A stretch of DNA of 50,959 nt. It comes from Lentimicrobium sp. L6 (GTDB lineage Bacteria; Bacteroidota; Bacteroidia; Bacteroidales; UBA12170). The notes under the pieces were generated by a model. The model was given only the letters and a program-made list of their open reading frames with translations. It had not been told where the DNA came from and ran no database searches. Every line of letters starts with the position of its first letter. The first letter of the stretch is position 1. Below, piece by piece: positions 26,978 through 35,216 of the stretch. The DNA is taken from the NCBI RefSeq assembly GCF_013166655.1, contig NZ_JABKCA010000036.1:1-50959 (forward strand). The letters are read 5' to 3'. The position numbers were made by a program, and so were the translations under genes.

Positions 26978-27460
26978 TCAGGATTGTATCTCAATAGGCA
27001 ATCCCCTATTAAAACCCTCCTCTAAAGAAAGAAAGGTTTCTGTACTCGTCACTTCTATTATTGATTGTATTTTCTCTACCAGAATTTTCTTCAAATGTTC
27101 ATTGCTATGGGCGTAAATTTTCAGCATATAGGAGTATTTACCAGTAATGGAATGGCATTCTACCACTTCAGGGATATTTAATATCATATCGAAAACTTGG
27201 TGGTGAGTTTGTCCTGAAGTTAGGTTAACCTGTATACCCACAAAAGCCAAGGAATGGTACCCAAGACCTTGAGGAGAAAGAGCAAACTTAGAACCAGTGA
27301 TGACACCAGCGTCTTTTAGTTTTTTCAACCTTTGATGAATAGCGGCACCCGAAATTTTAAGTTTCCGAGCTATTAAAGTGATTGGAGTCCTTGCGTTTTC
27401 CATCAAAATGTCTAAAATCTGCTTATCCATGGAATCAATTTGAAACTTAATTTTACTCAT
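26978..27460 (-). CDS. Lrp/AsnC-family transcriptional regulator
   Basis: A 160-residue regulator. The N-terminal winged helix-turn-helix (about residues 9-58) reads DSMDKQILDILMENARTPIT then IARKLKISGAAIHQRLKKLK, the typical AsnC/Lrp HTH. The rest is the RAM ligand-binding domain (AFVGIQVNLTSG; VECHSITGKYSYMLKIYAHS). Members sense amino acids and form octamers or larger. It is divergent from a Cys/Met PLP-enzyme gene with which it shares a 155-base spacer holding a 10-bp inverted repeat, so it most likely controls that gene and itself. Confidence 0.92.
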   Translation of the reverse strand: MSKIKFQIDSMDKQILDILMENARTPITLIARKLKISGAAIHQRLKKLKDAGVITGSKFALSPQGLGYHSLAFVGIQVNLTSGQTHHQVFDMILNIPEVVECHSITGKYSYMLKIYAHSNEHLKKILVEKIQSIIEVTSTETFLSLEEGFNRGLPIEIQS

Positions 27461-27511
27461 TCTATGATTTTATTTAATAAATTCTATAATATTGAGGGAT
27501 ATGCTTTCAAT

Positions 27512-27573
27512 ATGTAAGCAAAAATAGCATAAATGCTTAAATAAATTAGATATATTGACATTATTGCTTACAT
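27512..27573. promoter_or_regulatory. Candidate Lrp operator region
   Basis: ATGTAAGCAA (27512-27521) and TTGCTTACAT (27564-27573) are perfect inverted 10-mers 42 bases apart. Between them lies AGCAT-AA-ATGCT (27526-27537) and a further ATGCTTA. The downstream arm sits inside the promoter of the PLP-enzyme gene, between its -33 and -7 boxes. Such spaced, repeated half-sites fit an octameric Lrp-type regulator. Confidence 0.55.
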
Positions 27574-27585
27574 AATTTACTTTTG
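27555..27585 (+). promoter_or_regulatory. Promoter of the Cys/Met PLP-enzyme gene
   Basis: TTG at 27555-27557 and TACTTTTG at 27578-27585 with 20 bases between them fit the Bacteroidota -33/-7 pattern. The start codon is at 27616. Confidence 0.55.
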
Positions 27586-27615
27586 TTCCATAGAAACAAT
27601 AAAAAAATTAATGAT

Positions 27616-28824
27616 ATGAGCACAAAGAAATTTGATCCAGCAACTAATATACAAAGACAAGAAGTATTTGGTGAGTTCGGAGGTGTAAACCCTTCCATAA
27701 CTGATAGTAGTACTTTTACTTTTATGACTGCCAAAACCATGTTAGATACATTTCACGGTGAGGCCGAAGGTTGTTTCCTTTATTCTCGTCATTGGAACCC
27801 AACAAATTTAAATTTAGCACAAGCTTTAGCTGCTATGGAAGGCACAGAAAGTGCATGGGTAACTGGTTCTGGCATGGGAGCTATCACCACAGTGTTATTA
27901 CAATTATGTAGTGCTGGTGACCATATTGTTACTAGTGTGACTACTTATGGTGGAACTTACGCTTTCTTAAAAAACTATCTTCCTAAATTTAATATTGATG
28001 TTACTTTCGTAAATATTTCGGATTTAGAGGCTGTTGAAGCAGCCATCCGACCAAATACCAAGTTAGTTTATACTGAGAGTATGACTAATCCAATGCTTCA
28101 GATTTCTGATATGCCAAAATTATCTGAAATAGCTCATAAGCATGGTGCTAAATTAGTAGTTGATAATACTTTTACACCAATGATTTTTGCTCCTTATCAA
28201 TTAGGAGCGGATATTGTTTGTTATTCTATGACAAAATTCATCAATGGTAAAAATGACTGTGTTGCAGGTGCTATTTGTGCAAGCGGAGATTTTATAAATG
28301 CTATAAGTGATGTAAATGATGGAACTGCCATGTTATTAGGTCCTGTATTAGATCCTATGCGCTCTTCGAGCATTCTTAAAAATCTGCATACTCTGCATAT
28401 TAGAATGATGCAGCATAGTAAGAATGCAATGTTCTTAGCTAAAAAGTTTAAAGAAATTGGCTTGAGATTCAATTATCCTGGTATGACTGAACATCAAGAT
28501 CATGATTTGATGAATAGCATGAGAAATGAAGATTTCGGTTATGGAGGAATGATTGCTATTGATATGGAAACTGCCGAAAGAGCTGCTGACCTTATGGAAT
28601 GCATGCAAATTAGAGGTGTTGGTTACCACGCGGTAAGCCTTGGTTATTTCAAAACTCTATTTAGTAACTCTGGTAAATCAACTAGTAGTGAAGTTCCAGA
28701 AGATGTTCAATTATCAATGGGAATGTCTCCAGGTTTAGTTCGTTTTTCTGTTGGTTTAGATCACGATATTGAAACTACTTTCAATGTTATTTTATCTTGC
28801 CTAAAAGACAAGAATTTAATCTAA
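27616..28824 (+). CDS. Cys/Met-metabolism PLP-dependent lyase (methionine gamma-lyase-like)
   Basis: A 402-residue enzyme of the cystathionine gamma-synthase family, started at 27616 (MSTKKFDPATNIQRQ). PLP-binding features: YSRHWNPTN (residues 56-64; the usual YSR..NPT), TGSGMGAI (84-90), VVDNTFTP (181-188) and the Schiff-base lysine K207 in YSMTKFINGKND. The signature tyrosine is in TTYGGTYAF (Y111). In classical methionine gamma-lyase the residue two after that tyrosine is a cysteine; here it is glycine, and the Lys-Asp pair is not kept, so the substrate may be something other than methionine (homocysteine, cysteine or an O-acyl homoserine). The Lrp neighbour supports an amino acid catabolic role. 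Confidence 0.83.
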   Translation: MSTKKFDPATNIQRQEVFGEFGGVNPSITDSSTFTFMTAKTMLDTFHGEAEGCFLYSRHWNPTNLNLAQALAAMEGTESAWVTGSGMGAITTVLLQLCSAGDHIVTSVTTYGGTYAFLKNYLPKFNIDVTFVNISDLEAVEAAIRPNTKLVYTESMTNPMLQISDMPKLSEIAHKHGAKLVVDNTFTPMIFAPYQLGADIVCYSMTKFINGKNDCVAGAICASGDFINAISDVNDGTAMLLGPVLDPMRSSSILKNLHTLHIRMMQHSKNAMFLAKKFKEIGLRFNYPGMTEHQDHDLMNSMRNEDFGYGGMIAIDMETAERAADLMECMQIRGVGYHAVSLGYFKTLFSNSGKSTSSEVPEDVQLSMGMSPGLVRFSVGLDHDIETTFNVILSCLKDKNLI

Positions 28825-28843
28825 CCGGTTAATGTCAAAACAG

Positions 28844-28879
28844 AAGCTCTATTTCAAAACTTGAAGTAGAGCTTTTTTT
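28844..28879 (+). terminator. Terminator after the PLP-enzyme gene
   Basis: AAGCTCTATTTCAA (28844-28857) pairs with TTGAAGTAGAGCTT (28861-28874) with one mismatch, around AAC, followed by T7. Confidence 0.88.
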
Positions 28880-28931
28880 GTACCCAGCACCCAGTATCCT
28901 ACAACCATCACCCACCGTCCGAAAAAAAATC

Positions 28932-28939
28932 TACCTTTG
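28932..28939 (+). promoter_or_regulatory. -7 promoter box for the DMT exporter
   Basis: TACCTTTG is an exact TAnnTTTG match 16 bases before the start codon, which implies a very short leader. No -33 box is clear. Confidence 0.4.
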
Positions 28940-28955
28940 CCGCAACACAATAACC

Positions 28956-29873
28956 ATGAAATTACAAGATACTACCAAGGGATATTTATTTGCATTTATT
29001 GCAGTTTTTGCAACCTCCAATGTTTATATTTTCAGTAAAGCGGCACTAGGGGAGGTTAGTTTAGCTGTTTTTGGTTTTTATTGGTTTCTATTTGGACTTA
29101 TTTGGAACTCTATATTTGCAGCCAAAACAGGGAAGTTAAAACTAATTAAGAATCTAAAAAATCGTGATTTCATAATCCTATTGATTTTGGGTTTGTTAGA
29201 AATTTCAGGAACTACTTTTTTCTTTCTCTCTATTTCTACTTTTTCGAATCCTGCCATTGTCTCTTTCTTAGGAAATATCAATCCTGTTATTGTAACAGTA
29301 TTGGGTTTTATCATTTTGAGAGAAAGATATAATAAGCCTGAAATATTCGGTATTTTTTTAATTATTGTGGGTGCTTTTATAATTAGCTATCAGGGCGGTA
29401 CAACTTTGTCTTCAATGTTTGTAGAAGGAGCGGAGTATATTTTGTACAGCTCGTTTTTTTATGGAATTAGCGCTATTATAACTAAGAAAAATGTGAAAAA
29501 ATTAGGGCCTTCGATTCTGGCTTTAAGTAGAAATGTTTTCCTTTTTATTTTTTCATTCTCTGTATTGATGATACAAGGATTAAATTGGGGATTAACTTGG
29601 TTTGCGCTTTGGAATATTTTTATTGGGAGTATTCTAGGACCATTTTTAACCATCACCGCAGGTTATCAAGCTTATAAATATTTAGAAGTGAGTAGGGTAA
29701 GTATTTTAGGTAGTACCAAAGGAATTATCGTATTGATAGGCGCTTATGTTTATTTTGGAAAATTTCCAGAAATTTATCAAGTAGCTGGAGGTGTCATATC
29801 CATTGTCGGAGTCATCCTCATTTCTGTTGGGAAAATTCTGTTAAAGAAAAAATCTTATAAAGTTAATGCCTAA
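28956..29873 (+). CDS. EamA/DMT-family transporter
   Basis: A 305-residue inner-membrane protein started at 28956 (MKLQDTTKGYLFAFIAVFAT); the 26 residues upstream are not hydrophobic and overlap the promoter. It has ten predicted helices in two EamA repeats (SISTFSNPAIVSFLGNINPV in the first repeat; EVSRVSILGSTKGIIVLIGA in the second). It ends with a lysine-rich tail. The gene follows the Lrp-controlled PLP-enzyme gene but has its own promoter box and a terminator lies between, so the two are separate. Its 3' end overlaps the convergent SirB1-like gene by four bases. Substrate unknown. Confidence 0.85.
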   Translation: MKLQDTTKGYLFAFIAVFATSNVYIFSKAALGEVSLAVFGFYWFLFGLIWNSIFAAKTGKLKLIKNLKNRDFIILLILGLLEISGTTFFFLSISTFSNPAIVSFLGNINPVIVTVLGFIILRERYNKPEIFGIFLIIVGAFIISYQGGTTLSSMFVEGAEYILYSSFFYGISAIITKKNVKKLGPSILALSRNVFLFIFSFSVLMIQGLNWGLTWFALWNIFIGSILGPFLTITAGYQAYKYLEVSRVSILGSTKGIIVLIGAYVYFGKFPEIYQVAGGVISIVGVILISVGKILLKKKSYKVNA

Positions 29874-30733
29874 CCAAATTTAGACATCAAGCGTCTAAAA
29901 TCTTCCGATTGATTTATATCACCAGAAAGCTCATAAGATTGCATGAGCTCATTCATTAACCTCTTTATAGTGGCTTTATTATTACAAGGCTCAAAGTATT
30001 CTTTATTGGGTTCCAAATCTAATTGACCTAAGAAAGTATCAATGTCTTCTTTAGTAAACACAATTCCATTATTAAATGGATTAATATAGAATAAAGGTTT
30101 TGATTCGCTGTGCAACTGACCAGAGTTTAAATAAGCCAGAATGAAATTCTCAGGAAGGTTAACTCCAAAAACAGGAAGTTCAAGGCTTTGAGCAACTTCT
30201 AAATAAAGTATACTTAATATCACAGAATTACCTTGTCTATTTTCCAGAAGGTCTTTTAATAAGCTATTTTGGGGATGGCTGATATTGGTTTTATTTCCTT
30301 TGAAATTATATATTTTGTAGAATACATGATTCAGGATATGAATCTTTTCAAGAGGTGTAAACTCTTCGTTAAGTTCTAGCCAAACGTCTTTTTTTAGTCT
30401 GTCAATTTGGTTTTGGATATCATGAGTACTTAAATTCGGATAGTGATACTGGCTTAGTATAACTGCTGCATCAATCAATTTTTGGTCCGATTTTTTCTTC
30501 CAGCTTAATAATGAAGTCTCCGTTTTATTGTATTGGATTTTATTAAGTAGTGTGCTAATACGATTCTCCGCAAGTTGGTCGATCTTTCCTTCAGCCGCAT
30601 CCCTTAAATAAGGAAGAGCTTTGGGACCTATTTCTATTACTCTATTTTCTATTTCAGAAAACACCTCTGGATCTGGATCATCCAAAAGATGTAATAAGGC
30701 CTTTAACATTGTTTCGTCGGTTGTGCTGCTCAT
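29870..30733 (-). CDS. SirB1/transglutaminase-like family protein
   Basis: A 287-residue soluble protein. The first half has HEAT-like helices (LDDPDPEVFSEIENRVIEIG; ALPYLRDAAEGKIDQLAENR). The second half matches the SirB1/transglutaminase-like (Transglut_core2) domain: the stretch LLKDLLENRQGNSVILSILY with LEVAQSLELPVFGVNLPENF (about residues 163-200) and FYINPFNNGIVFTKEDI. In most family members the catalytic cysteine of true transglutaminases is absent or changed; here the position in NRQGNSVILS carries Asn. The function of the family is unknown. Confidence 0.8.
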   Translation of the reverse strand: MSSTTDETMLKALLHLLDDPDPEVFSEIENRVIEIGPKALPYLRDAAEGKIDQLAENRISTLLNKIQYNKTETSLLSWKKKSDQKLIDAAVILSQYHYPNLSTHDIQNQIDRLKKDVWLELNEEFTPLEKIHILNHVFYKIYNFKGNKTNISHPQNSLLKDLLENRQGNSVILSILYLEVAQSLELPVFGVNLPENFILAYLNSGQLHSESKPLFYINPFNNGIVFTKEDIDTFLGQLDLEPNKEYFEPCNNKATIKRLMNELMQSYELSGDINQSEDFRRLMSKFG

Positions 30734-30833
30734 TTTCTATAATGTGATATGTACAAATGTAGGATGTCGAGCCCTTGATTTTTGTAAAAGCTATTGAAAC
30801 TTATTAAACAGAAAATGTTAATTGTTTTTTAAA

Positions 30834-32192
30834 TTATTCCTGAATTAAATTTAAGCTGTTTTCAATGGTTTTGAGTCTTTCTCTCAGTGTCTTACGATCT
30901 ATACCTAGTATTTCTGAAGCTTTGGTTTTATTCCCACCAACGTATGCTAGAATCATCTGGATATGTTCTGTTTCCACCTCTTTTAAGCTTTTATTTAAAT
31001 TATTATGACTTTGAATAGAGTGTCGCATCATTACAGGAAGATCTGGGACATCGATTTTCGAGCCATCGCTCATGACTACCAAACGATGAACAATATTTTC
31101 TAATTCGCGGACATTTCCTGGCCAGTCATAATTATTCAATATCTGAAGCACTCTGTCGGTAAATCTGGGGTTTTTTAGACCATTTTCTTTGGCGTATTTT
31201 AGTGAGAAATATCTGATTAGAATGTTGATATCACCGTCGCGTTCTCTTAAGGGAGGTATGCTAATAGGGATAATGTTTAGGCGATAGTATAAATCCTCTC
31301 TAAAAAGTTTCTTTTTCACCAATTGGAATAAATCTACATTAGCTGCAGCAATCACTCTTACATTTATTTTTTGTGCGTGATTGGAGCCAATCATATTGAT
31401 TTCTTTTTCTTGTAATACTCTCAGGAGCTTGGCTTGCATACTCATGCTTGTATTATGAATCTCATCAAGAAAAATACTACCACCATCAGCTGCTTGAAAG
31501 AAGCCTCCACGGGTTTCTGTTGCTCCGGTGAATGCTCCTTTTAAATATCCAAATAATTCACTTTCTAATAATGCTTCAGGGATTCCTCCGCAATTAACAG
31601 GTATAAATGGAGCAGTAGATTCTTTGCTGTTATAGTGAATAGCGCGAGCTACTAATTCTTTCCCTGTTCCGGTTTCTCCATTAAGTAGTATGGTTGTTTT
31701 TATTCTGGAGGCTTTGAGTAAATCTTTGAAAATGGCTTGCATAGCCTTTGAATTACCAATGATGCCATCGATTTGAATTTGATAATGATTTTCTTCTTCT
31801 TTTTCTTTTTGGTTTTCTACAGTTAGCAATGATTTCTCTACTGCATTAATCAACTCATCTCTTGTAAAAGACTTTATTAAATAATCGTAGGCTCCTAATT
31901 TAACCGTTTCAACTGCGTTTTTAATCGATGGGTACCCTGTTATTACTAGGATGCCAGTGTTTTTGTAGTTTTCTTTCAGATGCTTAATCAATTCAATTCC
32001 ATTTATCTGAGGCATCTGCAAGTCAGTAATTACTAAATCTATTTCGGTGGATTCTAAGACTTTGGTGGCATCAATAACAGAAGAAACGGTAATAATATTA
32101 TATCCGCAGGATTTTAGATTACGTCTGAGAAGCTCTAGCATTTCTAGTGAATCGTCAACAGCTAGTATTTGATATTTGTTTTTTCTATTCAT
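30834..32192 (-). CDS. Sigma-54-dependent response regulator (NtrC type)
   Basis: A 452-residue regulator in three parts. Receiver domain (residues 1-125) with phospho-acceptor D57 in LVITDLQMPQINGIELI. AAA+ domain (about 145-390) with Walker A GETGTGKE, the sigma-54 contact motif GAFTGA (in LFGYLKGAFTGATETRGGFF), Walker B GGSIFLDEI and arginine fingers (FREDLYYRLNIIPISIPPLR). C-terminal Fis-type HTH NKTKASEILGIDRKTLRERL. It activates transcription with RNA polymerase-sigma-54 when phosphorylated. Its start overlaps the upstream kinase gene by eight bases, so the two form a pair. Confidence 0.95.
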   Translation of the reverse strand: MNRKNKYQILAVDDSLEMLELLRRNLKSCGYNIITVSSVIDATKVLESTEIDLVITDLQMPQINGIELIKHLKENYKNTGILVITGYPSIKNAVETVKLGAYDYLIKSFTRDELINAVEKSLLTVENQKEKEEENHYQIQIDGIIGNSKAMQAIFKDLLKASRIKTTILLNGETGTGKELVARAIHYNSKESTAPFIPVNCGGIPEALLESELFGYLKGAFTGATETRGGFFQAADGGSIFLDEIHNTSMSMQAKLLRVLQEKEINMIGSNHAQKINVRVIAAANVDLFQLVKKKLFREDLYYRLNIIPISIPPLRERDGDINILIRYFSLKYAKENGLKNPRFTDRVLQILNNYDWPGNVRELENIVHRLVVMSDGSKIDVPDLPVMMRHSIQSHNNLNKSLKEVETEHIQMILAYVGGNKTKASEILGIDRKTLRERLKTIENSLNLIQE

Positions 32193-33318
32193 GATGGTTC
32201 GTTTTAAAAGGAAAATATAATTCGAAACGAGATCCTACCCCAAGATGACTTTCTACATTGATTCTGCCATTTAATGATTTAACAATACCATGTACAACAG
32301 ATAAGCCAAGTCCTGTGCTTGTACTTACTTCTTTGGTAGTAAAAAAGGGGTCGAATACTTTCTGCAAATGATTTTCTGCTATTCCAGTGCCATTGTCTTG
32401 AACGATTAGGTAGATTCCTGTTTTATCATAAGTAGTCTGAAGTAACAGCTGTCCTCCATTTGGCATGGCATGAATAGCATTTACCATTAGGTTGACAATC
32501 ACCTGCTTGATTTGTGTCTCGTTGGCCTGTATGTTTGGCAAGTCGTCGGACATTAACTTTACAATTTTAATATCCTCTTTTTTGCAGCGGGTTTCAAGTA
32601 AATATAGTCCATTGGCAATGGTTTCATTAATATTCATCATTTCACTTTCGCTCTCATGCTCATCATATTTTGAAAATAGCATAAGCTTCCTAATGACTTC
32701 ACGTGAATGCAATGAAGCTTGTATTATTTTTGAAATATCATTTGCTAATTGCTTATTCCCTGGGTTTTCGCTTTCAATAAGTTGGGCAAATCCTAAAATA
32801 CTCCCCAAAGGCTCATTCAATTCGTGTGCTATTCCTGCTATCAATTCTCCTAATGTAGCTAGGCGATCGGAATGACGTAGTTTTTGCTCTAAAAGCTTTT
32901 TTTCTTCTTTGTTCTCAAAGCGTTCTATATTAGATGATATTTCTTGGGCAAGTGTATTAATAAGTGAACGTTCCTCAGATAAGAAAGGTCCTTCTTGTTC
33001 ATTTGGTTTTGCTTCAGTATATGAAACCTTCAGGAATCCTCTTTTTATCTCATTTACAATGAGTGGAGCTTCTTGAAAACTAATTCCTTCTGAAAATTGG
33101 TTGGATTTATATTTTTTTTGGTCAAATAGGATACAAACCTCAGTGATTTCAGGAAATTGCCATGCTTTTTTGATGATAGGAATAGCTTCTTCAAGACTTT
33201 CGTGTAGCGGTCTGGTGGCCTTTTTTATAGATAATTGTGCAATATCATATAGGCATTCCAATTCTTTTATTCTTTCTTGGAGCTTAAATTCTAGTTGATG
33301 CTGCTTGTCCTTTGTCAT
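32185..33318 (-). CDS. Soluble sensor histidine kinase (NtrB-like)
   Basis: A 377-residue kinase without membrane helices. Residues 1-135 look like a GAF-type sensory domain. The HisKA helix has the H box GIAHELNEPLGSILGFAQ with H165, followed by a HATPase domain with NLMVNAIHAMPNGG (N box), DNGTGI and TGLGLSVVHGIVK. The layout is that of a cytoplasmic NtrB-like kinase. It is translationally coupled to the sigma-54 regulator (8-base overlap) and lies directly downstream of gdhA and its small ORF. The signal is likely a cytoplasmic metabolite or redox state; not determinable from sequence. Confidence 0.92.
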   Translation of the reverse strand: MTKDKQHQLEFKLQERIKELECLYDIAQLSIKKATRPLHESLEEAIPIIKKAWQFPEITEVCILFDQKKYKSNQFSEGISFQEAPLIVNEIKRGFLKVSYTEAKPNEQEGPFLSEERSLINTLAQEISSNIERFENKEEKKLLEQKLRHSDRLATLGELIAGIAHELNEPLGSILGFAQLIESENPGNKQLANDISKIIQASLHSREVIRKLMLFSKYDEHESESEMMNINETIANGLYLLETRCKKEDIKIVKLMSDDLPNIQANETQIKQVIVNLMVNAIHAMPNGGQLLLQTTYDKTGIYLIVQDNGTGIAENHLQKVFDPFFTTKEVSTSTGLGLSVVHGIVKSLNGRINVESHLGVGSRFELYFPFKTNHHE

Positions 33319-33337
33319 AATTAATCATCTTTGAAAT

Positions 33338-33377
33338 AAAAAAAGGGTTTGGGAGGACCTTACACCTACCCAAACCC
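33338..33377 (-). terminator. Hairpin terminator/attenuator between gdhA and the two-component genes
   Basis: On the minus strand GGGTTTGGG (33369-33377) pairs with CCCAAACCC (33345-33353), with a further short inner pairing, and is followed by T7. It is only about 20 bases from the kinase start codon, so no separate promoter for the kinase fits between them. It may act as a partial terminator. Confidence 0.82.
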
Positions 33378-33402
33378 AAAGCTAATGAAATGAAATTGAT
33401 CT

Positions 33403-33552
33403 TTAGTGAGTGTTTTTCTGAACTTTCTTTGTTTTAACTATCTTTTTCACCTTTTTAAATTTCTTCAAAATAGGAGTGCAAAAAGATATACTAATATGAT
33501 TTACAGAACTTGTGAATTCGAAAACACCCAACTTTATTTTTTCAATGCTCAT
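33403..33552 (-). CDS. 49-residue lysine-rich small protein coupled to gdhA
   Basis: An ATG at 33552 overlaps the gdhA stop codon as ATGA, the standard sign of translational coupling. It opens a 49-codon frame that ends at 33405, just before the terminator hairpin. The product begins MSIEKIKLGVFEFTSSVNHI and has a strongly basic C-terminal half (KKFKKVKKIVKTKKVQKN). No signal peptide or known domain. The position between gene and terminator and the exact overlap make it likely to be a real small gene rather than chance. Its function is unknown; a nucleic-acid or enzyme-binding peptide is possible. Confidence 0.55.
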   Translation of the reverse strand: MSIEKIKLGVFEFTSSVNHISISFCTPILKKFKKVKKIVKTKKVQKNTH

Positions 33553-34889
33553 ACTAGTCCTTGATCTAGCATGGCATCTGCTATTTTTACAAAAGCAGCA
33601 ATATTTGCTCCTTTTTGATAATTGATTTTTCCGGTTTCTAATTCTCCATATTTAAGACAATTTTTATGTATTAACTTAATAATTTCTTGAAGCTTCAAAT
33701 CGATCTCTGATTCTGTTAAGGAGTCTGATATAGCATTACAAGTCGATTCTATTCCAGAAACAATCATACTTCCTGCACTGGAGGCTTTTGAAGGTGCATA
33801 TAGTATTCCTGAATGGTGTATGGTCTTAATTGCTTCTTTGGTGCATGGCATATTGGTTCCTTCAGCAAGCAATAGATACTCATTTTCTATTAGCATATCT
33901 GCATCCTCAGTTAATAACTCGTTTTGAATAGAGCAAGGAAGTGCAATATCAGCTTTGATGCTCCATGGTTTTTCATTTGGATAGAAATCGAAATTATATT
34001 TTTCGGCAAATGGTTCTACGCTATCATACTTATAAAGCTGAAGAATAAAATCTAATTTGTCATCAGTGATTCCATTTGGCATATATACAAATCCATCTGG
34101 TCCACTGATACTAATTACTTTTGCACCTAAATCATTGGCTTTTTTAGCAGCACCCCATGCTATATTTCCAAACCCTGATATGGCAACTCTTTTTCCTTTT
34201 ATATTTAGACCTTTATTCAAAAGCATTTCTTGTGCAAAGTAGACTAATCCAAAACCTGTAGCTTCAGGTTTTATTGTTTTTTGACTCCAGTCTTGTCCAT
34301 GTCCAATTAAAATACCGTTAAATTGTTTTCTTAATTTTTTATATTGGCCAATAAGATAGCCTACTTCCCTTGTTCCAATTCCAATATCATCAGTACATAT
34401 ATCTGTATCTGAACCTAGATATCGAAATATTTCTGACATAAAAGCATAACAAAAACGCATGATCTCTTTGTCAGATTTCCCAAAAGGACTAAAATCGGAA
34501 CCTGCTTTACTTCCGCCAAAATTCAAAGTGGAAATACTGTTTTTTAGCACTTGTTCAAAGGCCAAAAACTTCAAAGAATCGAGGCCAACAGAGGAGTGAA
34601 AACGTATTCCTCCTTTATATGGACCTAAGCTGGAGTTCATTTCTACTCTATAGCCTCGATTTACTTGTACTACTCCCTTATCATCTTCCCAAATTATTTT
34701 GAATATCAATACTCTTTCAGGATCTGTTAATCTTTCAAAGATTAAATGGTTTTGATATTTTTTATTCTCTGCTATAAAGGGAATGATATTCTCTGCTACT
34801 TCGTACACAGCTTGATGAAATACACTTTCGTTGGGATTGCGTTTAATCAGCTCAAAAATAAATGCATCTATTTTTTGTTGATACTTCAT
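33549..34889 (-). CDS. gdhA: Glutamate dehydrogenase (hexameric type)
   Basis: A 446-residue enzyme interconverting glutamate and 2-oxoglutarate plus ammonium with NAD(P)H. The three key lysines align: K92 in GPYKGGIRFH, K116 in EQVLKNSIS and K128 in FGGSKAGSDF, with the catalytic Asp168 in CTDDIGIGTRE. The Rossmann part has VAISGFGNIAWGAA. Compared with most GdhA, several conserved glycines are changed: usual GGGKGGSDFDP reads GGSKAGSDFSP here, and the C-terminal NAGGVAVSGLE region reads SAGSMIVSGIE. It could be a divergent paralogue. Upstream is a Cys-rich small gene (25-base gap). A small ORF is coupled to its stop codon, and an NtrB/NtrC-like pair follows. Confidence 0.9.
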   Translation of the reverse strand: MKYQQKIDAFIFELIKRNPNESVFHQAVYEVAENIIPFIAENKKYQNHLIFERLTDPERVLIFKIIWEDDKGVVQVNRGYRVEMNSSLGPYKGGIRFHSSVGLDSLKFLAFEQVLKNSISTLNFGGSKAGSDFSPFGKSDKEIMRFCYAFMSEIFRYLGSDTDICTDDIGIGTREVGYLIGQYKKLRKQFNGILIGHGQDWSQKTIKPEATGFGLVYFAQEMLLNKGLNIKGKRVAISGFGNIAWGAAKKANDLGAKVISISGPDGFVYMPNGITDDKLDFILQLYKYDSVEPFAEKYNFDFYPNEKPWSIKADIALPCSIQNELLTEDADMLIENEYLLLAEGTNMPCTKEAIKTIHHSGILYAPSKASSAGSMIVSGIESTCNAISDSLTESEIDLKLQEIIKLIHKNCLKYGELETGKINYQKGANIAAFVKIADAMLDQGLV

Positions 34890-34914
34890 AGCTCTAGTAC
34901 AAGGGAGGATTTAA

Positions 34915-35172
34915 TTAAATGGCAAACTCTTCACAATGCCAGATTACTGAATCTTCAGCATGCAATAAACAGTTACAACGTTCAGAGCAATTTTTGCATA
35001 ATCCACTGTATGCTTTGTCACATACCTCTTTTTGTTCATTTAAAATTTGTGTAGCCTTTTTTACAGGTTCTAATTCGAATTCTTCGCATTCGAGGATGTT
35101 TCCAATGGAGTTCTTGATGAATTGACAATCATTTTCGTGACGGCAAGAAGAGCAAATACTATTAGTGTTCAT
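34915..35172 (-). CDS. Internally duplicated Cys-rich small protein
   Basis: An 85-residue soluble protein with two related halves. First half: CSSCRHENDC then CEEFE (C7, C10, C16 and C29 region). Second half: CKNCSERCNC then WHCEEF near the C-terminus. Each half thus has a CxxC pair, one or two further Cys and a CEEF closing motif, as in small zinc- or iron-binding folds. Short proteins with repeated C..C...C...CEE(F/Y) units are known from anaerobes but I cannot name the family with confidence. It is the first gene of the gdhA operon (25 bases before gdhA). A metal-binding or redox-sensing role linked to gdhA is an inference. Confidence 0.75.
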   Translation of the reverse strand: MNTNSICSSCRHENDCQFIKNSIGNILECEEFELEPVKKATQILNEQKEVCDKAYSGLCKNCSERCNCLLHAEDSVIWHCEEFAI

Positions 35173-35216
35173 GATATCTATTTTTTATGGTTTGATATTT
35201 ATTTTGATTTAGCCTA

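Noticed and set aside
27461-27615. SAM or other riboswitch before the Cys/Met PLP-enzyme gene
   Set aside because: The leader is only about 25 bases after the predicted start of transcription, too short for a riboswitch; the inverted repeats fit an operator better.
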